A model generated the notes under the pieces. The model was not told the origin of the DNA, searched no databases, and saw nothing but the letters and a program-made list of their open reading frames with translations. Positions 43,541 through 52,964 of a DNA stretch of 64,000 nt are shown one piece after another. Position 1 is the first letter of the stretch; every line of letters begins with the position of its first letter. The translations under genes and the position numbers were made by a program. The stretch is taken from positions 1-64,000 of the forward strand of contig JAJPIC010000027.1 of assembly GCA_021324915.1 (NCBI GenBank). Direction: 5' to 3'. This stretch comes from Beijerinckiaceae bacterium (GTDB taxonomy: Bacteria > Pseudomonadota > Alphaproteobacteria > Rhizobiales > Beijerinckiaceae).

Positions 43541-45079
43541 GATCGGGATCGGTGCCACGGGCTGCGGCGGGAACGTCTCCTCCCAACCACCGCCGAGCGC
43601 CTTATAGAGCGACACGATATCGACCGCGACATTGGTCGAGCTCTGAGCCAATTGCTGCTGGGCCGAAAGGAGCGTTCGTTGCGCATCGAGAACGGTGATG
43701 AATTGCGCAACGCCGTCTCTATAGCGGTCGCGTGCAAGACCGAGCGCCTTGCCGGCATGATCGACCTGTGCGGCAAGGTGCAGGCGCCGCTGCTGTTCCG
43801 TACGATAAGCGATGAGCGCATTGACGACGTCGTGCCAGGCCTTGAGCACCGTCTCGTGATAAGCGATTGCGGCTTCTTGCTGCTGCGCGTCGCGCAACTC
43901 GAGCGTCGACCTCAGCCGGCCGCCTTCGAAGATCGGCAGCGTGACGCTCGGCCCGAGCGCATATTGAAGCGAACTGCCTTTCCATAGATTGACGAAATCG
44001 AGCGCCTGGAAGCCGACGCTCGCATTGAGCGCCACGCTCGGATAAAAGTCGCCGATAGCGACGCCGATGTTGGCGGTGGCTTGATGGAGCTGCGCCTCGG
44101 CCTCGCGAATGTCGGGGCGCCGGCGCGCAAGCTCCGAGGGTATGCCGACCGGCAGTCGCGGCGTACGCAAGGGCAGGGCGCGCGGCGCCGCGAGCTCGGT
44201 TGCAAGCCCGCCGGGCGGTTCGGCGAGCAACAGGCTAAGCGCGTTGATCATCTCCGATTCTTGGCGCTGCAGATCGGGGATTTGCGCCCTGATCGATTCC
44301 ACTTCCGCCGCAGCATTTTCGACATCGAGCCCGGTGACGAGACCCTTTTGCTGCCGCTCTTGCGTGACGGAGAGGATGTCTTTGGCCGTCGTCAGATTGT
44401 CCTGGGCGATTTTGATCTGCTCTTGAATGCCGCGCAATTGCATATAGTCGCGTGCCAATTCGGCGAGGCTCGAAACGAGCACGTCGCGGCGCTGATTGGC
44501 GGAGAGCGCGACCTGCGCGTCGGCAGCCTCGACTTCCCGGCGCACCTTGCCCCAGACATCAAGTTCCCAGGATGCATCGAATCCATATTGCCAGAGGCTC
44601 AAAGGACTCGAGAGCACGGAGGCGAGATTGCCGGGTGCGCCGCCCGCGCCCGTACCGAAAGCCCCGCTCGCCTCAGTGCCGGGCGTCTGGTTGCCGAACA
44701 GTCCGAGGAGGCCGTTGGCGCTCGCCTTTTCCCTTTCGTAGGACGCGTTGCCGTTGAGATTGGGGAAGAGCGAGGATCCGGTGACGTCGCGTTGGAAACG
44801 GCTCTCGAAGAGCCGGGCGGTGGCGGTCGCCACGTCGAGATTGGCGGCCGCGACGCGATCTTCGAGCGCGGTCAGCTCACGGTCCCTGAAGATCGCCCAC
44901 CATTGCGGATCGGGCGGCGCCGGCGACGTCGATGCGATCTCCACAGGCGCATGCGGATGGATGAGAAAGGATTGCTGCGGCAGGCCGGGATTGGGCGGAA
45001 TGAAGTTCGGTCCCACTTCGCAGCCGGCGAGGAGACAGGCGAGCGACAGGCCGAACGTCAGACGCAAGGCGGTCAACAT
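43529..45079 (-). CDS. Outer membrane efflux lipoprotein (NodT-type)
   Basis: This 516-residue TolC-like outer membrane factor has a lipoprotein signal (lipobox LLAGC near residue 20) and two OEP repeats forming the channel and the periplasmic helical barrel (PQWWAIFRDRELTALEDRV, AELARDYMQLRG, AEAQLHQATANIGVAIGDFYPSV). ATG 45079 is chosen because MLTALRLTFG starts the signal. It follows the emrB-like gene by 121 bases, completing a three-part drug exporter. Its last codons PIPIKFP overlap the start of the EAL relic, which may have replaced the original 3' end. Confidence 0.87.
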   Translation of the reverse strand: MLTALRLTFGLSLACLLAGCEVGPNFIPPNPGLPQQSFLIHPHAPVEIASTSPAPPDPQWWAIFRDRELTALEDRVAAANLDVATATARLFESRFQRDVTGSSLFPNLNGNASYEREKASANGLLGLFGNQTPGTEASGAFGTGAGGAPGNLASVLSSPLSLWQYGFDASWELDVWGKVRREVEAADAQVALSANQRRDVLVSSLAELARDYMQLRGIQEQIKIAQDNLTTAKDILSVTQERQQKGLVTGLDVENAAAEVESIRAQIPDLQRQESEMINALSLLLAEPPGGLATELAAPRALPLRTPRLPVGIPSELARRRPDIREAEAQLHQATANIGVAIGDFYPSVALNASVGFQALDFVNLWKGSSLQYALGPSVTLPIFEGGRLRSTLELRDAQQQEAAIAYHETVLKAWHDVVNALIAYRTEQQRRLHLAAQVDHAGKALGLARDRYRDGVAQFITVLDAQRTLLSAQQQLAQSSTNVAVDIVSLYKALGGGWEETFPPQPVAPIPIKFP

Positions 45080-45200
45080 GAGCGATCCCAAGCGACAGCC
45101 CACTCTAGACGAGTTTGAAGCCAATTTGGACGAGGATTCATCGCGACATTCACTTTGATCTGTCGCGTGTCCCGACGGTGACTCTTTCCCCCGACATACT

Positions 45201-46940
45201 TTAATGCCCCCCGGCGCTAGCACCTCGACCGCCTTTGATCGGCGACAATAGAAAACAGAACGGCACCATGGCGAAAGCCAACACCGAACAATAGAGAAAC
45301 ACGTCGGAATAGGCCATCACCGCCACCTGCCCGTTGAACATCTGCAAGGCCTCGCCGAGAGCGAGGTTGTAAGCCGCGCTCGCCGTGTGGCCCATGCTTT
45401 CGAGCGTCGCCTGATAATGAGCGATCAATTGTTGGAAGGGTTGATGGAAGGGCGATGTCCAGCGCGCAAGATAGGCCTGGTGAACCTGCGAGCGCTGCTC
45501 GATGAGCGCAGTCGAAAAGGCAATGCCGATCGAACCGGCGACGTTTCGGAACATCGAATAGAGCGCCGTGGCGTCGCCGTTGAGCTCGCGCGGCAGGGTC
45601 GCGTAAGTGACCGTGCTGATCGGCACGAAAAGGAAGGCGAGGCCCACCGTTTGCGAACCGCGGATCAATACGAGCCGGAAATAGCTGATGTCGACCACGA
45701 GCTTGCTCGAGAAGATCAACGAACAGCCCATTACGAAAAAGCCGAAAGCGATGATATAGCGCGTCTGAGCGAAGTTCATGAGCCGGCCGACAAAGGGAAT
45801 GAGCGCGATCACGACGAGGCCGCCGGGCGAGAGAATGAGCCCGGCCCATAGCGCGTCATAGCCGATCACCCTCTGCGCAAATTGCGGAATGATCACCGCC
45901 GAAGCGTAGAGGACGGCGCCCATGGCACCGATCATCAAGCAGCCGGCGGCGAAGTTCTTGTCCCTGAAGACGTTGAGATTGATGATCGGCTTTTTCGCGA
46001 TCATGAGCCAGATCACGGTGCCGACGATACCGGTTGCGGCGAGCAGAGCCATCGTGAAAATAAAGCTCGAGTTGAACCAATCGGCGTCCTCGCCGCGGTC
46101 CATCATGACTTCGAGACAACCGAGACCCAATCCGATGAGCCCGAGCCCGATCAGGTCGATGGGACGGCGCTCGCGCTTCACCCACGGCGGGTCCTGGACC
46201 ATTATTCCGACGAGAACGACGGCGAGGATGCCCACCGGAACATTGATGAAGAAGATCCAGCGCCACGAGGTCGTGTCGGTGATATAGCCGCCGAGCGTCG
46301 GGCCCAGAATCGGCGCGACGATCGTCGCAATCGCGGTGACGCCGAATGCCGCGCCGCGTCGGGCAGGGGGAAAATAATCGAGGATGATCGCTTGCTGGTT
46401 CGGCTGTAGTCCGCCGCCGAAAAAGCCCTGCAGCAAACGGAAGAAAATGAGCTGTCCCAGGCTCGTCGACGTCCCGCACAAAAACGAGCAGACGGTGAAC
46501 ATCGAAAGACAAATCAGGAAATAGCGCTTGCGCCCCAAAACCGTGCCGAGCCAGCCCGAAATCGTCAGCACGATGCCGTTGGCAATCAGATAGGTCGTGA
46601 GGGTCCAGGTCGCCTCGTCGTTGCTCGAAGAGAGACTGCCGGCGATATGCGGCAGCGCGACGTTGACGATCGTCGTGTCGAGAATTTCCATGAAAGCCGC
46701 CATCGTAACGATGATGGCGACGATCCACGGATTGAAGCTTGGTTCCCATCCTCGGTCGTAAGGCGATCCCGGGCCGGGCGGCGAGCTGGGCGCCGCCGGC
46801 GGGGCGCCCGGAGGTGCAGGCGGCATGGGCTTGTCATCGCCGGAACCTTCGCGCGAATCTTCGGGCGTTCGCTCCGCGCGCTCGCTCAGGTCCTCATCGA
46901 GCCGCTCGGCGGCCAAGGGCGGGCGCTGCGGCCTGTTCAT
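45201..46940 (-). CDS. emrB: EmrB/QacA-type drug:H+ antiporter
   Basis: This 579-residue MFS transporter of the DHA2 group has 14 membrane segments. An unusually long cytoplasmic start (about 70 residues, Pro- and Gly-rich) precedes the first helix. The motif FMEILDTTIVNVALPHIAG in helix 1 and GPTLGGYITDTTSWRWIFFIN (motif C region) are typical. It works with the periplasmic adaptor encoded by the overlapping upstream gene (ATGA overlap) and the outer membrane factor downstream. Confidence 0.9.
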   Translation of the reverse strand: MNRPQRPPLAAERLDEDLSERAERTPEDSREGSGDDKPMPPAPPGAPPAAPSSPPGPGSPYDRGWEPSFNPWIVAIIVTMAAFMEILDTTIVNVALPHIAGSLSSSNDEATWTLTTYLIANGIVLTISGWLGTVLGRKRYFLICLSMFTVCSFLCGTSTSLGQLIFFRLLQGFFGGGLQPNQQAIILDYFPPARRGAAFGVTAIATIVAPILGPTLGGYITDTTSWRWIFFINVPVGILAVVLVGIMVQDPPWVKRERRPIDLIGLGLIGLGLGCLEVMMDRGEDADWFNSSFIFTMALLAATGIVGTVIWLMIAKKPIINLNVFRDKNFAAGCLMIGAMGAVLYASAVIIPQFAQRVIGYDALWAGLILSPGGLVVIALIPFVGRLMNFAQTRYIIAFGFFVMGCSLIFSSKLVVDISYFRLVLIRGSQTVGLAFLFVPISTVTYATLPRELNGDATALYSMFRNVAGSIGIAFSTALIEQRSQVHQAYLARWTSPFHQPFQQLIAHYQATLESMGHTASAAYNLALGEALQMFNGQVAVMAYSDVFLYCSVLAFAMVPFCFLLSPIKGGRGASAGGH

Positions 46941-48082
46941 TTCACCGTGACCGTCGGTTCAACCGAAAGACCGAGTGACAGCGGTCGCTTGGGATCGAGG
47001 CCGCTGTCGATGACGATCTTGACCGGCACGCGCTGGACGATTTTGACGAAATTTCCGGTCGCATTCTCGACCGGGAAGGCGGCGAATTGCGAACCCGTTC
47101 CGAGTTCGATCGAATCGACATGGCCCTTGAGCGTGAGATCGGGGTAAGCATCGACGTGGATGGTGACGGGCTGCCCCGACCGCATATGCTGAAGCTGGGT
47201 CTCTTTGAAATTGGCCGTGACCCAAATCTCCGGCGAGACGATCGACAGGATCTGTTGGCCGGGCGTGACGTAATTGCCGACCTCAACGTTGCGCTTGGTT
47301 ATCCAACCGTCTTGCGGCGCTTTCACCACTGTCCAAGACAGATTGAGCAAAGCTTGATCGAGCTGCGCCTGCGACTGCCCGACCTGGCCGCCGAACTGTC
47401 TCACTTGGGCTTGCGCCTGGCCGATGCGTTGCGGCACGGGCGTCGCCTCTTGCACTTGCGCTTCGGCCTGCTGAACCTGCGCTTCCGCCTGTTTCAGGGC
47501 CGCGGTTGCCGCATCGACTTCCTGCTGCGTCGTCGCCTGTTTGGGCAGCGCCACTTGCCGATCATAATCGGACTGTGCTCTCGTTAATGCCGCTTTCGCC
47601 GAGGCAAGCTGCGCCTGGGCCGCTTTGAGCTGCGCCGGAAAATTCTTCTGCGCGACCGCCGCGGCGAATTCGAAGCCGGCGAGCTGTCCCTTGGCTGTCG
47701 CGAGCTGCGCCTGCGCCAAGTCGCGACTGATGACATATTGCCGGTCGTCGATGTGGATCAGCGGATCGCCCTTGTGGACGAATTGATTGTCGTTCACGTC
47801 GAGGGAGACGACCTGCCCGGAGACCTGCGGGGCAATCGTAATCGCGCGGCCGGCGACAAAGGCGTCGTCCGTGGATTCGTAGCCGAGCCCGGCGAACCAG
47901 TACATATAGGCGGCGCCGGCAAGCCCCGCGACAAGCAGCACTGCCAGAAAGAACGCGAGCCGGCGGCGTCCGCGCGGCTTCTTCGGCTCGTTCGCACGCT
48001 GCTTTTCGCTCGCCTTCGAGTCTGGTGCGGACTGGCGCTTCTCCCGCGCCGGGGCCTCAACTTCAGCTTGCGAATTGGACAT
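46937..48082 (-). CDS. emrA: EmrA/HlyD-type membrane fusion protein
   Basis: This 381-residue adaptor has a Lys/Arg-rich cytoplasmic start, one membrane anchor (about residues 45-65), a biotinyl-lipoyl-like hairpin (GRAITIAPQVSGQVVSLDVNDNQ), a long coiled coil of Ala- and Gln-rich repeats, and beta-barrel ends. It links EmrB to the outer membrane factor. ATG 48082 is preferred to 48112. The gene is divergent from a TetR regulator with a palindromic site between them. Confidence 0.9.
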   Translation of the reverse strand: MSNSQAEVEAPAREKRQSAPDSKASEKQRANEPKKPRGRRRLAFFLAVLLVAGLAGAAYMYWFAGLGYESTDDAFVAGRAITIAPQVSGQVVSLDVNDNQFVHKGDPLIHIDDRQYVISRDLAQAQLATAKGQLAGFEFAAAVAQKNFPAQLKAAQAQLASAKAALTRAQSDYDRQVALPKQATTQQEVDAATAALKQAEAQVQQAEAQVQEATPVPQRIGQAQAQVRQFGGQVGQSQAQLDQALLNLSWTVVKAPQDGWITKRNVEVGNYVTPGQQILSIVSPEIWVTANFKETQLQHMRSGQPVTIHVDAYPDLTLKGHVDSIELGTGSQFAAFPVENATGNFVKIVQRVPVKIVIDSGLDPKRPLSLGLSVEPTVTVK

Positions 48083-48162
48083 GGCGACCCGCTTGCTGGC
48101 GGTGGTACGCAAGATCTCGCGACAGGCACTTGCGTAATCGATAGGATGTCGGTTACTTTAAG

Positions 48163-48178
48163 CGAACCATTCAGTTCG
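48163..48178. promoter_or_regulatory. Candidate TetR operator
   Basis: CGAAC-N6-GTTCG is a perfect inverted repeat in the 116-base spacer between emrA and the TetR gene, 21 bases before the latter. Its position suits autorepression and control of the efflux operon. Confidence 0.55.
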
Positions 48179-48198
48179 TATAGGATTGCTCACTTCCG

Positions 48199-48846
48199 AT
48201 GTCAACCGAAGGTCGCCAGGTGGCAGTGTCGCAGCCCCGCCGGATCCCGCGAGGCGAAAAGCGGCGTGAAGAAATCGCAGCTGTCGCCGAACGTGTTTTC
48301 CTCGAGCTCGGTTTCACCGAGACGACAATGCAGATCGTCGCCTCCCGCGCCGGCGCTTCGAAGGAAACGCTCTATCGTCATTTTGGTAGCAAGGAGGGGC
48401 TGTTCTCCGAAGTCGTGCGGACGAAAGCTGAGCGTATCTATGCCGGGCTGGAAGACGAGTCGCTTCCCCGAGGGAACCCGGGCGAAGTACTCAAGCAGCT
48501 CGGCCTAAATCTGTTAGGCAAACTCTTGTACGACGATCCGATCTGCCTTTTCAGGATGTTGGTCGCCGAGACACCCCGGACACCCGAGCTCGGCCGCATT
48601 TTCTTCGAACAAGGGCCGGCGCAAGTCCTCCGGCACGTGAGCACCTATCTCGAGCGTGCGACCGATCAGGGCATTTTGAACTGTCCTGAGCCTGAACTCG
48701 CAGCCAGACTATTTCTCGGCGCGGTTGTCGGCAATCGCCACATTATGCTGCTGGTCGCCCCGGGTGCCGAAACCCTTACCGAGGAAAAGATTCAGCGCCA
48801 CGTGGACGCGGCGGTCGCGATGTTTCTGGCGAGATACGCGCCCTAA
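48199..48846 (+). CDS. TetR-family repressor of efflux genes
   Basis: This 215-residue repressor has an N-terminal TetR helix-turn-helix (about residues 20-70; AAVAERVFLELGFTETTMQIV, AGASKETLYRHFGSKEGLF) and a helical C-terminal ligand domain. It resembles AcrR/TtgR-like regulators of multidrug pumps. It is divergent from emrA, so it most likely represses the pump until drug binds it. Confidence 0.87.
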   Translation: MSTEGRQVAVSQPRRIPRGEKRREEIAAVAERVFLELGFTETTMQIVASRAGASKETLYRHFGSKEGLFSEVVRTKAERIYAGLEDESLPRGNPGEVLKQLGLNLLGKLLYDDPICLFRMLVAETPRTPELGRIFFEQGPAQVLRHVSTYLERATDQGILNCPEPELAARLFLGAVVGNRHIMLLVAPGAETLTEEKIQRHVDAAVAMFLARYAP

Positions 48847-48891
48847 CGCTGGTTGCATGGCAGGCCCGCCACGGCTCTGCTAAGGTTGTGC

Positions 48892-49719
48892 ATGAGTTCC
48901 GGAAATCCGAGCTTCGAAGACCCGAAGGCGCTCGCCTGGCTCTTGCGCTGGTATGCGGAGGCTGGAGTCGACGTCGCGCTCGATCCCGAGCCGCACGATC
49001 GATTCGCCGACCGGGCGATGCCAAGAAAGCCTGTGGATATTCCAAAGCCGCAGGGGCCGGAGGCGCCAAAAGCGCAGGCCGCAACGGTGCCGCTCTCTTC
49101 TGAGGCCGCGGCACAATCGGCGGCCGAGGCCGCGGCATCCGCTCGAACCCTCGACGAATTGCGCGCCAGGCTCGACGCATTCGAAGGCTGCGCACTGAAG
49201 GCGACGGCCACCCAGCTCGTCTTTGCAGACGGCAATCCGCGAGCCAAGATCATGTTCGTCGGCGAGGCGCCGGGCGCCGACGAAGACCGCCAGGGCCTGC
49301 CATTCGTCGGACGAGCGGGACAATTGCTCGATAAAATGCTGGCCTCAATCGGCCTCGACCGGCGCCACGTCTATATTGCCAATGTCGTGCCGTGGAGGCC
49401 GCCGGGCAATCGCACCCCGACGCCGATCGAAACCGCGGCCTGCCTGCCGTTCATGCGCCGGCAGATCGAGCTCGTTTCGCCGAAAGTCCTCGTGTGCCTC
49501 GGCGCCGCAGCCAGCCAGACCCTTCTTGGCATAAGAGACGGCATCATGCGCATTCGCGGCCGCTGGTTCGAATATCATAGTGCCGAGGCGAAAATTCCGA
49601 CGCTCGCCATGCTGCATCCGGCCTATCTTTTACGCCAACCCTCGCATAAAAAATTCGCTTGGCAGGATTTGCGCGAACTCGCCAAGATCATCGAGAAGGT
49701 CGGGGCACGCGAGAATTGA
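48892..49719 (+). CDS. Uracil-DNA glycosylase, family 4-like
   Basis: This 275-residue protein removes uracil from DNA. Motif A is GEAPGADEDRQGLPFVG, motif B is LHPAYLL, and the fold core LVFADGNP to IKMF-like strands is present. In family 4 an N-terminal C-x2-C pair helps bind an Fe4S4 cluster; here only the first Cys is visible (FEGCALKATA), while Cys occurs later in ETAACLPF. An N-terminal extension of about 90 residues, Ala-rich, precedes the domain. ATG 48892 is chosen. Confidence 0.82.
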   Translation: MSSGNPSFEDPKALAWLLRWYAEAGVDVALDPEPHDRFADRAMPRKPVDIPKPQGPEAPKAQAATVPLSSEAAAQSAAEAAASARTLDELRARLDAFEGCALKATATQLVFADGNPRAKIMFVGEAPGADEDRQGLPFVGRAGQLLDKMLASIGLDRRHVYIANVVPWRPPGNRTPTPIETAACLPFMRRQIELVSPKVLVCLGAAASQTLLGIRDGIMRIRGRWFEYHSAEAKIPTLAMLHPAYLLRQPSHKKFAWQDLRELAKIIEKVGAREN

Positions 49720-49755
49720 GCCTCGCACGCCACGCCAAGATCGGGAGAGAGCCCC

Positions 49756-50676
49756 ATGGAATGGCAGGACTTTCGCCGCTCGGAAAATGTCGAGGACAGG
49801 CGGGGCGACGATTCCGGCGGCGACGGTGGCGGAATCAGCATGCCGAGCGTCAGTGTCGGCCATCTCGGCCTCGGCACGATCGTCGTTCTCGGCCTGATCG
49901 GCTGGGCGCTCGGCATCGACCCGCGCGTGCTGATCGGCGGCGCCGAAATGATCCAGAACGCGCGCAATGGCGGCCAATATAGCCAGACGAGCGAGGCGAG
50001 CCTGCCACAGCAACACGCGCAGACCGGCACGCCGAGCGACAATATCGGCCAGTTCGTCGCTGCGGTTCTCGCGCAGACTGAGGATGTCTGGTCCAGCGTG
50101 TTGCCGGCGCAGAAAGGCATCAATTACGTGCCGCCGCGCCTCGTCCTCTATAACGGGCAGACCTATTCGGGCTGCGGCGGGGCGCAAGCGGCCATGGGGC
50201 CGTTCTATTGTCCACGCGACAAGAAGATCTATCTCGACACGTCCTTCTTTCGGGACATGCAGCAACGCTACGGTGGAGGCGGCGATTTCGCCTATGCCTA
50301 TGTGATCGCCCATGAAGTGGGCCATCATATTCAGGACCAGCTCGGCATTCTGGGCAAGGTGGAAGCGGCGCAGATGAATGCCGGGTCGCGCGCCGGCGCC
50401 AATGCGCTCTCCGTCCGCCTTGAACTTATGGCCGATTGTCTCGCCGGCGTCTGGGCCGCCAATGCGCAGAGCAAGTACCACATCATCGATCCGGGCGACG
50501 TCGAAAAGGCAGTCGCGACCGCTCAGGCAATCGGCGACGACCGCCTGCAGCAAGCGGCGCAAGGCTATGTCGTGCCCGATTCCTTCACCCACGGCACCGC
50601 GGCGCAACGCGTGCAATGGCTCAATACCGGACTCAAATCGGGGCAGATCGATTCGTGCAATACGTTTGCGCCGTGA
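49756..50676 (+). CDS. YpfJ-type zinc metallopeptidase
   Basis: This 306-residue protein has one membrane helix (about 38-58, LGLGTIVVLGLIGWALG) and the neutral zinc metallopeptidase domain of the YpfJ family. Zinc ligands are in HEVGHH (about residue 180) and a later Glu in ELMADCLAG. Its substrate is unknown. GGGAGAGA precedes the ATG. It follows the uracil-DNA glycosylase by 36 bases on the same strand. Confidence 0.87.
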   Translation: MEWQDFRRSENVEDRRGDDSGGDGGGISMPSVSVGHLGLGTIVVLGLIGWALGIDPRVLIGGAEMIQNARNGGQYSQTSEASLPQQHAQTGTPSDNIGQFVAAVLAQTEDVWSSVLPAQKGINYVPPRLVLYNGQTYSGCGGAQAAMGPFYCPRDKKIYLDTSFFRDMQQRYGGGGDFAYAYVIAHEVGHHIQDQLGILGKVEAAQMNAGSRAGANALSVRLELMADCLAGVWAANAQSKYHIIDPGDVEKAVATAQAIGDDRLQQAAQGYVVPDSFTHGTAAQRVQWLNTGLKSGQIDSCNTFAP

Positions 50677-50798
50677 ACCTATGTTCAGGCAACGGAGTTT
50701 CTGCTAATATGATCTTCTATGATCTTCTGTCGCCGGTACTGCTCAAAAGAAGGATGGCCGGCGGCTGATCGACTTGTCGGGCGACCGGGATCAGTCCG

Positions 50799-51107
50799 AT
50801 GCGACCAGGCGATCTTGTCATTTGCGTCAATAACCGCCCCATCGAAGGCTGCGGAAACGATAATCTGCATCTCCTGACAGTCGGCCAAGTCTATACAATT
50901 CGCTCCCTTATCCGGAATTGGCGCTACGGGCTCGGCGTGCGCCTCTACGAAATCAGGCTGCCGCGCAGCCTCTTCGGATTCGAGCAAGGCTATTGGGCCG
51001 AACGGTTCCGCCTATGCCGCCCAACGTCAATTGCGGCTTTTGAGAAACTGCTGAAAGAAATCCCGACCGAGTTTCTCGACGACGTCGATCCCCCATCGCG
51101 GCATTGA
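50799..51107 (+). CDS. Hypothetical protein
   Basis: This 102-residue protein starts MRPGDLVICVNN and includes LHLLTVGQVYTIRSL and GVRLYEIRL, a pattern of short beta strands like an SH3-like barrel. I know similar short proteins in alphaproteobacteria only as unannotated. No operon partner is obvious. Confidence 0.5.
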   Translation: MRPGDLVICVNNRPIEGCGNDNLHLLTVGQVYTIRSLIRNWRYGLGVRLYEIRLPRSLFGFEQGYWAERFRLCRPTSIAAFEKLLKEIPTEFLDDVDPPSRH

Positions 51108-51118
51108 TGTTGTAACCA

Positions 51119-51634
51119 TCAAGCAATACGGCGCAGCCTCAGGCGCGATGCCGAGCGCGCCCGCGTGGCTTTGATGAGATGACGGAAGGAAGGATCGCTC
51201 ACCGGCATGCACAGTCGGCGGCCTACGAGCAAGCCGACTGCCGGGGCAAGCACCGGGACGAGGCGCTGCGAGAGCCCCTCCGGCGCCACCCGCAGGATCC
51301 AACCGCGCTCCTGCGTGCGTCCCGACTGAAGAAGGTCTTCGATCGCCTCGATGAGCCCGATGTCGGGGAGGTGGCCGGAACGGAGAATGAGGACATCCGA
51401 ACCGCGGGTTGAGCTCAGAGCGAGCCGCAGCGCCTCGTTCTCCGTTTCGTTTTCGATCATGGCGCATCCGGCATGATCGGCGATGAGGCCGAGTTCGGCG
51501 TTGGGCGGTCCGGCAAGCACGGCGTCGCAGATCAGTCCGCGCACCGAGGCCGCCACGAAAGCCGAAAGGGTCCGCACGACCGGTTCGGCCTCGGCTCCGC
51601 GGCCGCTGCAGAGAAGAACGAGCGAAAGCCTCAT
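51119..51634 (-). CDS. Hypothetical protein, glycosyltransferase-like remnant
   Basis: This 171-residue protein has an alternating beta/alpha layout (MRLSLVLLCSG, AEPVVRTLSAFVAASVRGL, GSDVLILRSGHLPD) that recalls the front half of a GT2-like glycosyltransferase fold, but the acidic metal motif is not clear. It may be a reduced relative of such enzymes. It is convergent with the hypothetical gene before it. Confidence 0.5.
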   Translation of the reverse strand: MRLSLVLLCSGRGAEAEPVVRTLSAFVAASVRGLICDAVLAGPPNAELGLIADHAGCAMIENETENEALRLALSSTRGSDVLILRSGHLPDIGLIEAIEDLLQSGRTQERGWILRVAPEGLSQRLVPVLAPAVGLLVGRRLCMPVSDPSFRHLIKATRARSASRLRLRRIA

Positions 51635-51756
51635 GCGCCGCGCAGCTCATCATTGTGTTGACAGGGCATGATTAGTTCTATAAATGTTCGCATTATGTTC
51701 CAAAGGCTCAGAGCGAGCAGATCGATAACGAGCAGATCGATAAGGAGCGATTTCGC

Positions 51757-52863
51757 ATGACCGCTGCAGTGCGAATCGAAGCGCGCCGGCAGGCGGACCG
51801 GCCGATGCCCCCGCCCAAGCGCGGGCGCGGCGCTCAAACGAACGAGAGCGGCCGGTTCGAGCTTCACGCCTATGTTCCGGTCGATGACGGCTGGAGCCTG
51901 GAGGAGCCGCCGCGATTGAACACGACGGTTACGATCGAACGGCCCAAGACGATCATCACGCGCAACGATTCTCCCGACATTTCCTTCGATCGTTCGATCA
52001 ATCCTTATCGCGGCTGCGAGCACGGGTGCATCTATTGTTTCGCGCGCCCGACACATGCCTATATGGGATTGTCGCCGGGTCTCGATTTCGAAAGCAAGCT
52101 CTTCGCCAAGCCCGACGCCGCGAGCCTGCTCGAAAAGGAGCTTGCCGCGAAGAACTACGTGCCGCGCACGATCGCGATCGGCACCAATACCGACCCTTAT
52201 CAGCCGATCGAGCGCCGTCATAGGATCATGCGGCAAGTGCTCGAAGTCCTGGCGCGAACGCATCATCCGGTCGGCATCGTCACCAAATCCTCGCTCATCT
52301 TGCGCGATCTCGATCTGCTCGCGCCTATGGCGCAGAAGGGCCTCGTCAAGGTCGCGCTGTCGGTCACGACTCTCGATCCGGTTCTTGCGCGGCGGATGGA
52401 GCCGCGCGCGAGCACGCCGGAAAAGCGGCTTGCGACGCTCGGGGCGCTGGCCAAAGCGGGCGTTCCGACCTGCGTCATGGTCGCGCCGATCATTCCGGCG
52501 CTCAACGATTCCGAGATCGAGACGATTCTCGCGCGCGCCAAAGCTCTCGGCGTGCGCGAGGCTGGGTACGTGATGTTGCGCCTGCCGCTCGAATTGCACG
52601 ACCTCTTCAGCGAATGGCTCGCCGCCCATTATCCGGGCAAGGCGCAGCACGTTCTCTCGCTCGTTCGTTCGACCCGTGACGGAAAGATTTATGATTCGAC
52701 CTTTGGAAAAAGAATGACGGGCAGCGGTCCCTATGCCTGGATGATCGGCCGCCGGTTCGAAGCGGCAATCAAGAAGCTCGGTTTTGGCGGGACGAAGCTG
52801 AAATTGCGGCACGATCTTTTCGTCCCGCCGGCGCGGATCGGCGAACAATTGCGGCTGCTCTGA
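51757..52863 (+). CDS. PA0069-family radical SAM protein
   Basis: This 368-residue radical S-adenosylmethionine protein belongs to the PA0069 group. The cluster-binding motif is C-x3-C-x2-C in GCEHGCIYCFA (about residue 88-95), followed by the SAM/barrel strands TIAIGTNTDPYQPIE, VGIVTKSS and VALSVTTLD. The reaction and substrate are unknown; some relatives are linked to nucleic-acid repair, but only by homology. AAGGAG precedes the ATG, itself preceded by a 15-bp direct repeat CGAGCAGATCGATAA. Confidence 0.88.
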   Translation: MTAAVRIEARRQADRPMPPPKRGRGAQTNESGRFELHAYVPVDDGWSLEEPPRLNTTVTIERPKTIITRNDSPDISFDRSINPYRGCEHGCIYCFARPTHAYMGLSPGLDFESKLFAKPDAASLLEKELAAKNYVPRTIAIGTNTDPYQPIERRHRIMRQVLEVLARTHHPVGIVTKSSLILRDLDLLAPMAQKGLVKVALSVTTLDPVLARRMEPRASTPEKRLATLGALAKAGVPTCVMVAPIIPALNDSEIETILARAKALGVREAGYVMLRLPLELHDLFSEWLAAHYPGKAQHVLSLVRSTRDGKIYDSTFGKRMTGSGPYAWMIGRRFEAAIKKLGFGGTKLKLRHDLFVPPARIGEQLRLL

Positions 52864-52964
52864 GGGTGCGATCTTGCTGGTTATAACCGGGCTCCTCGCA
52901 TGCGCCGCGACTTGATTGGCGGACCTCATCTGCCTATGGGACTCGCCAAGAGCGAGTCTCCGGC

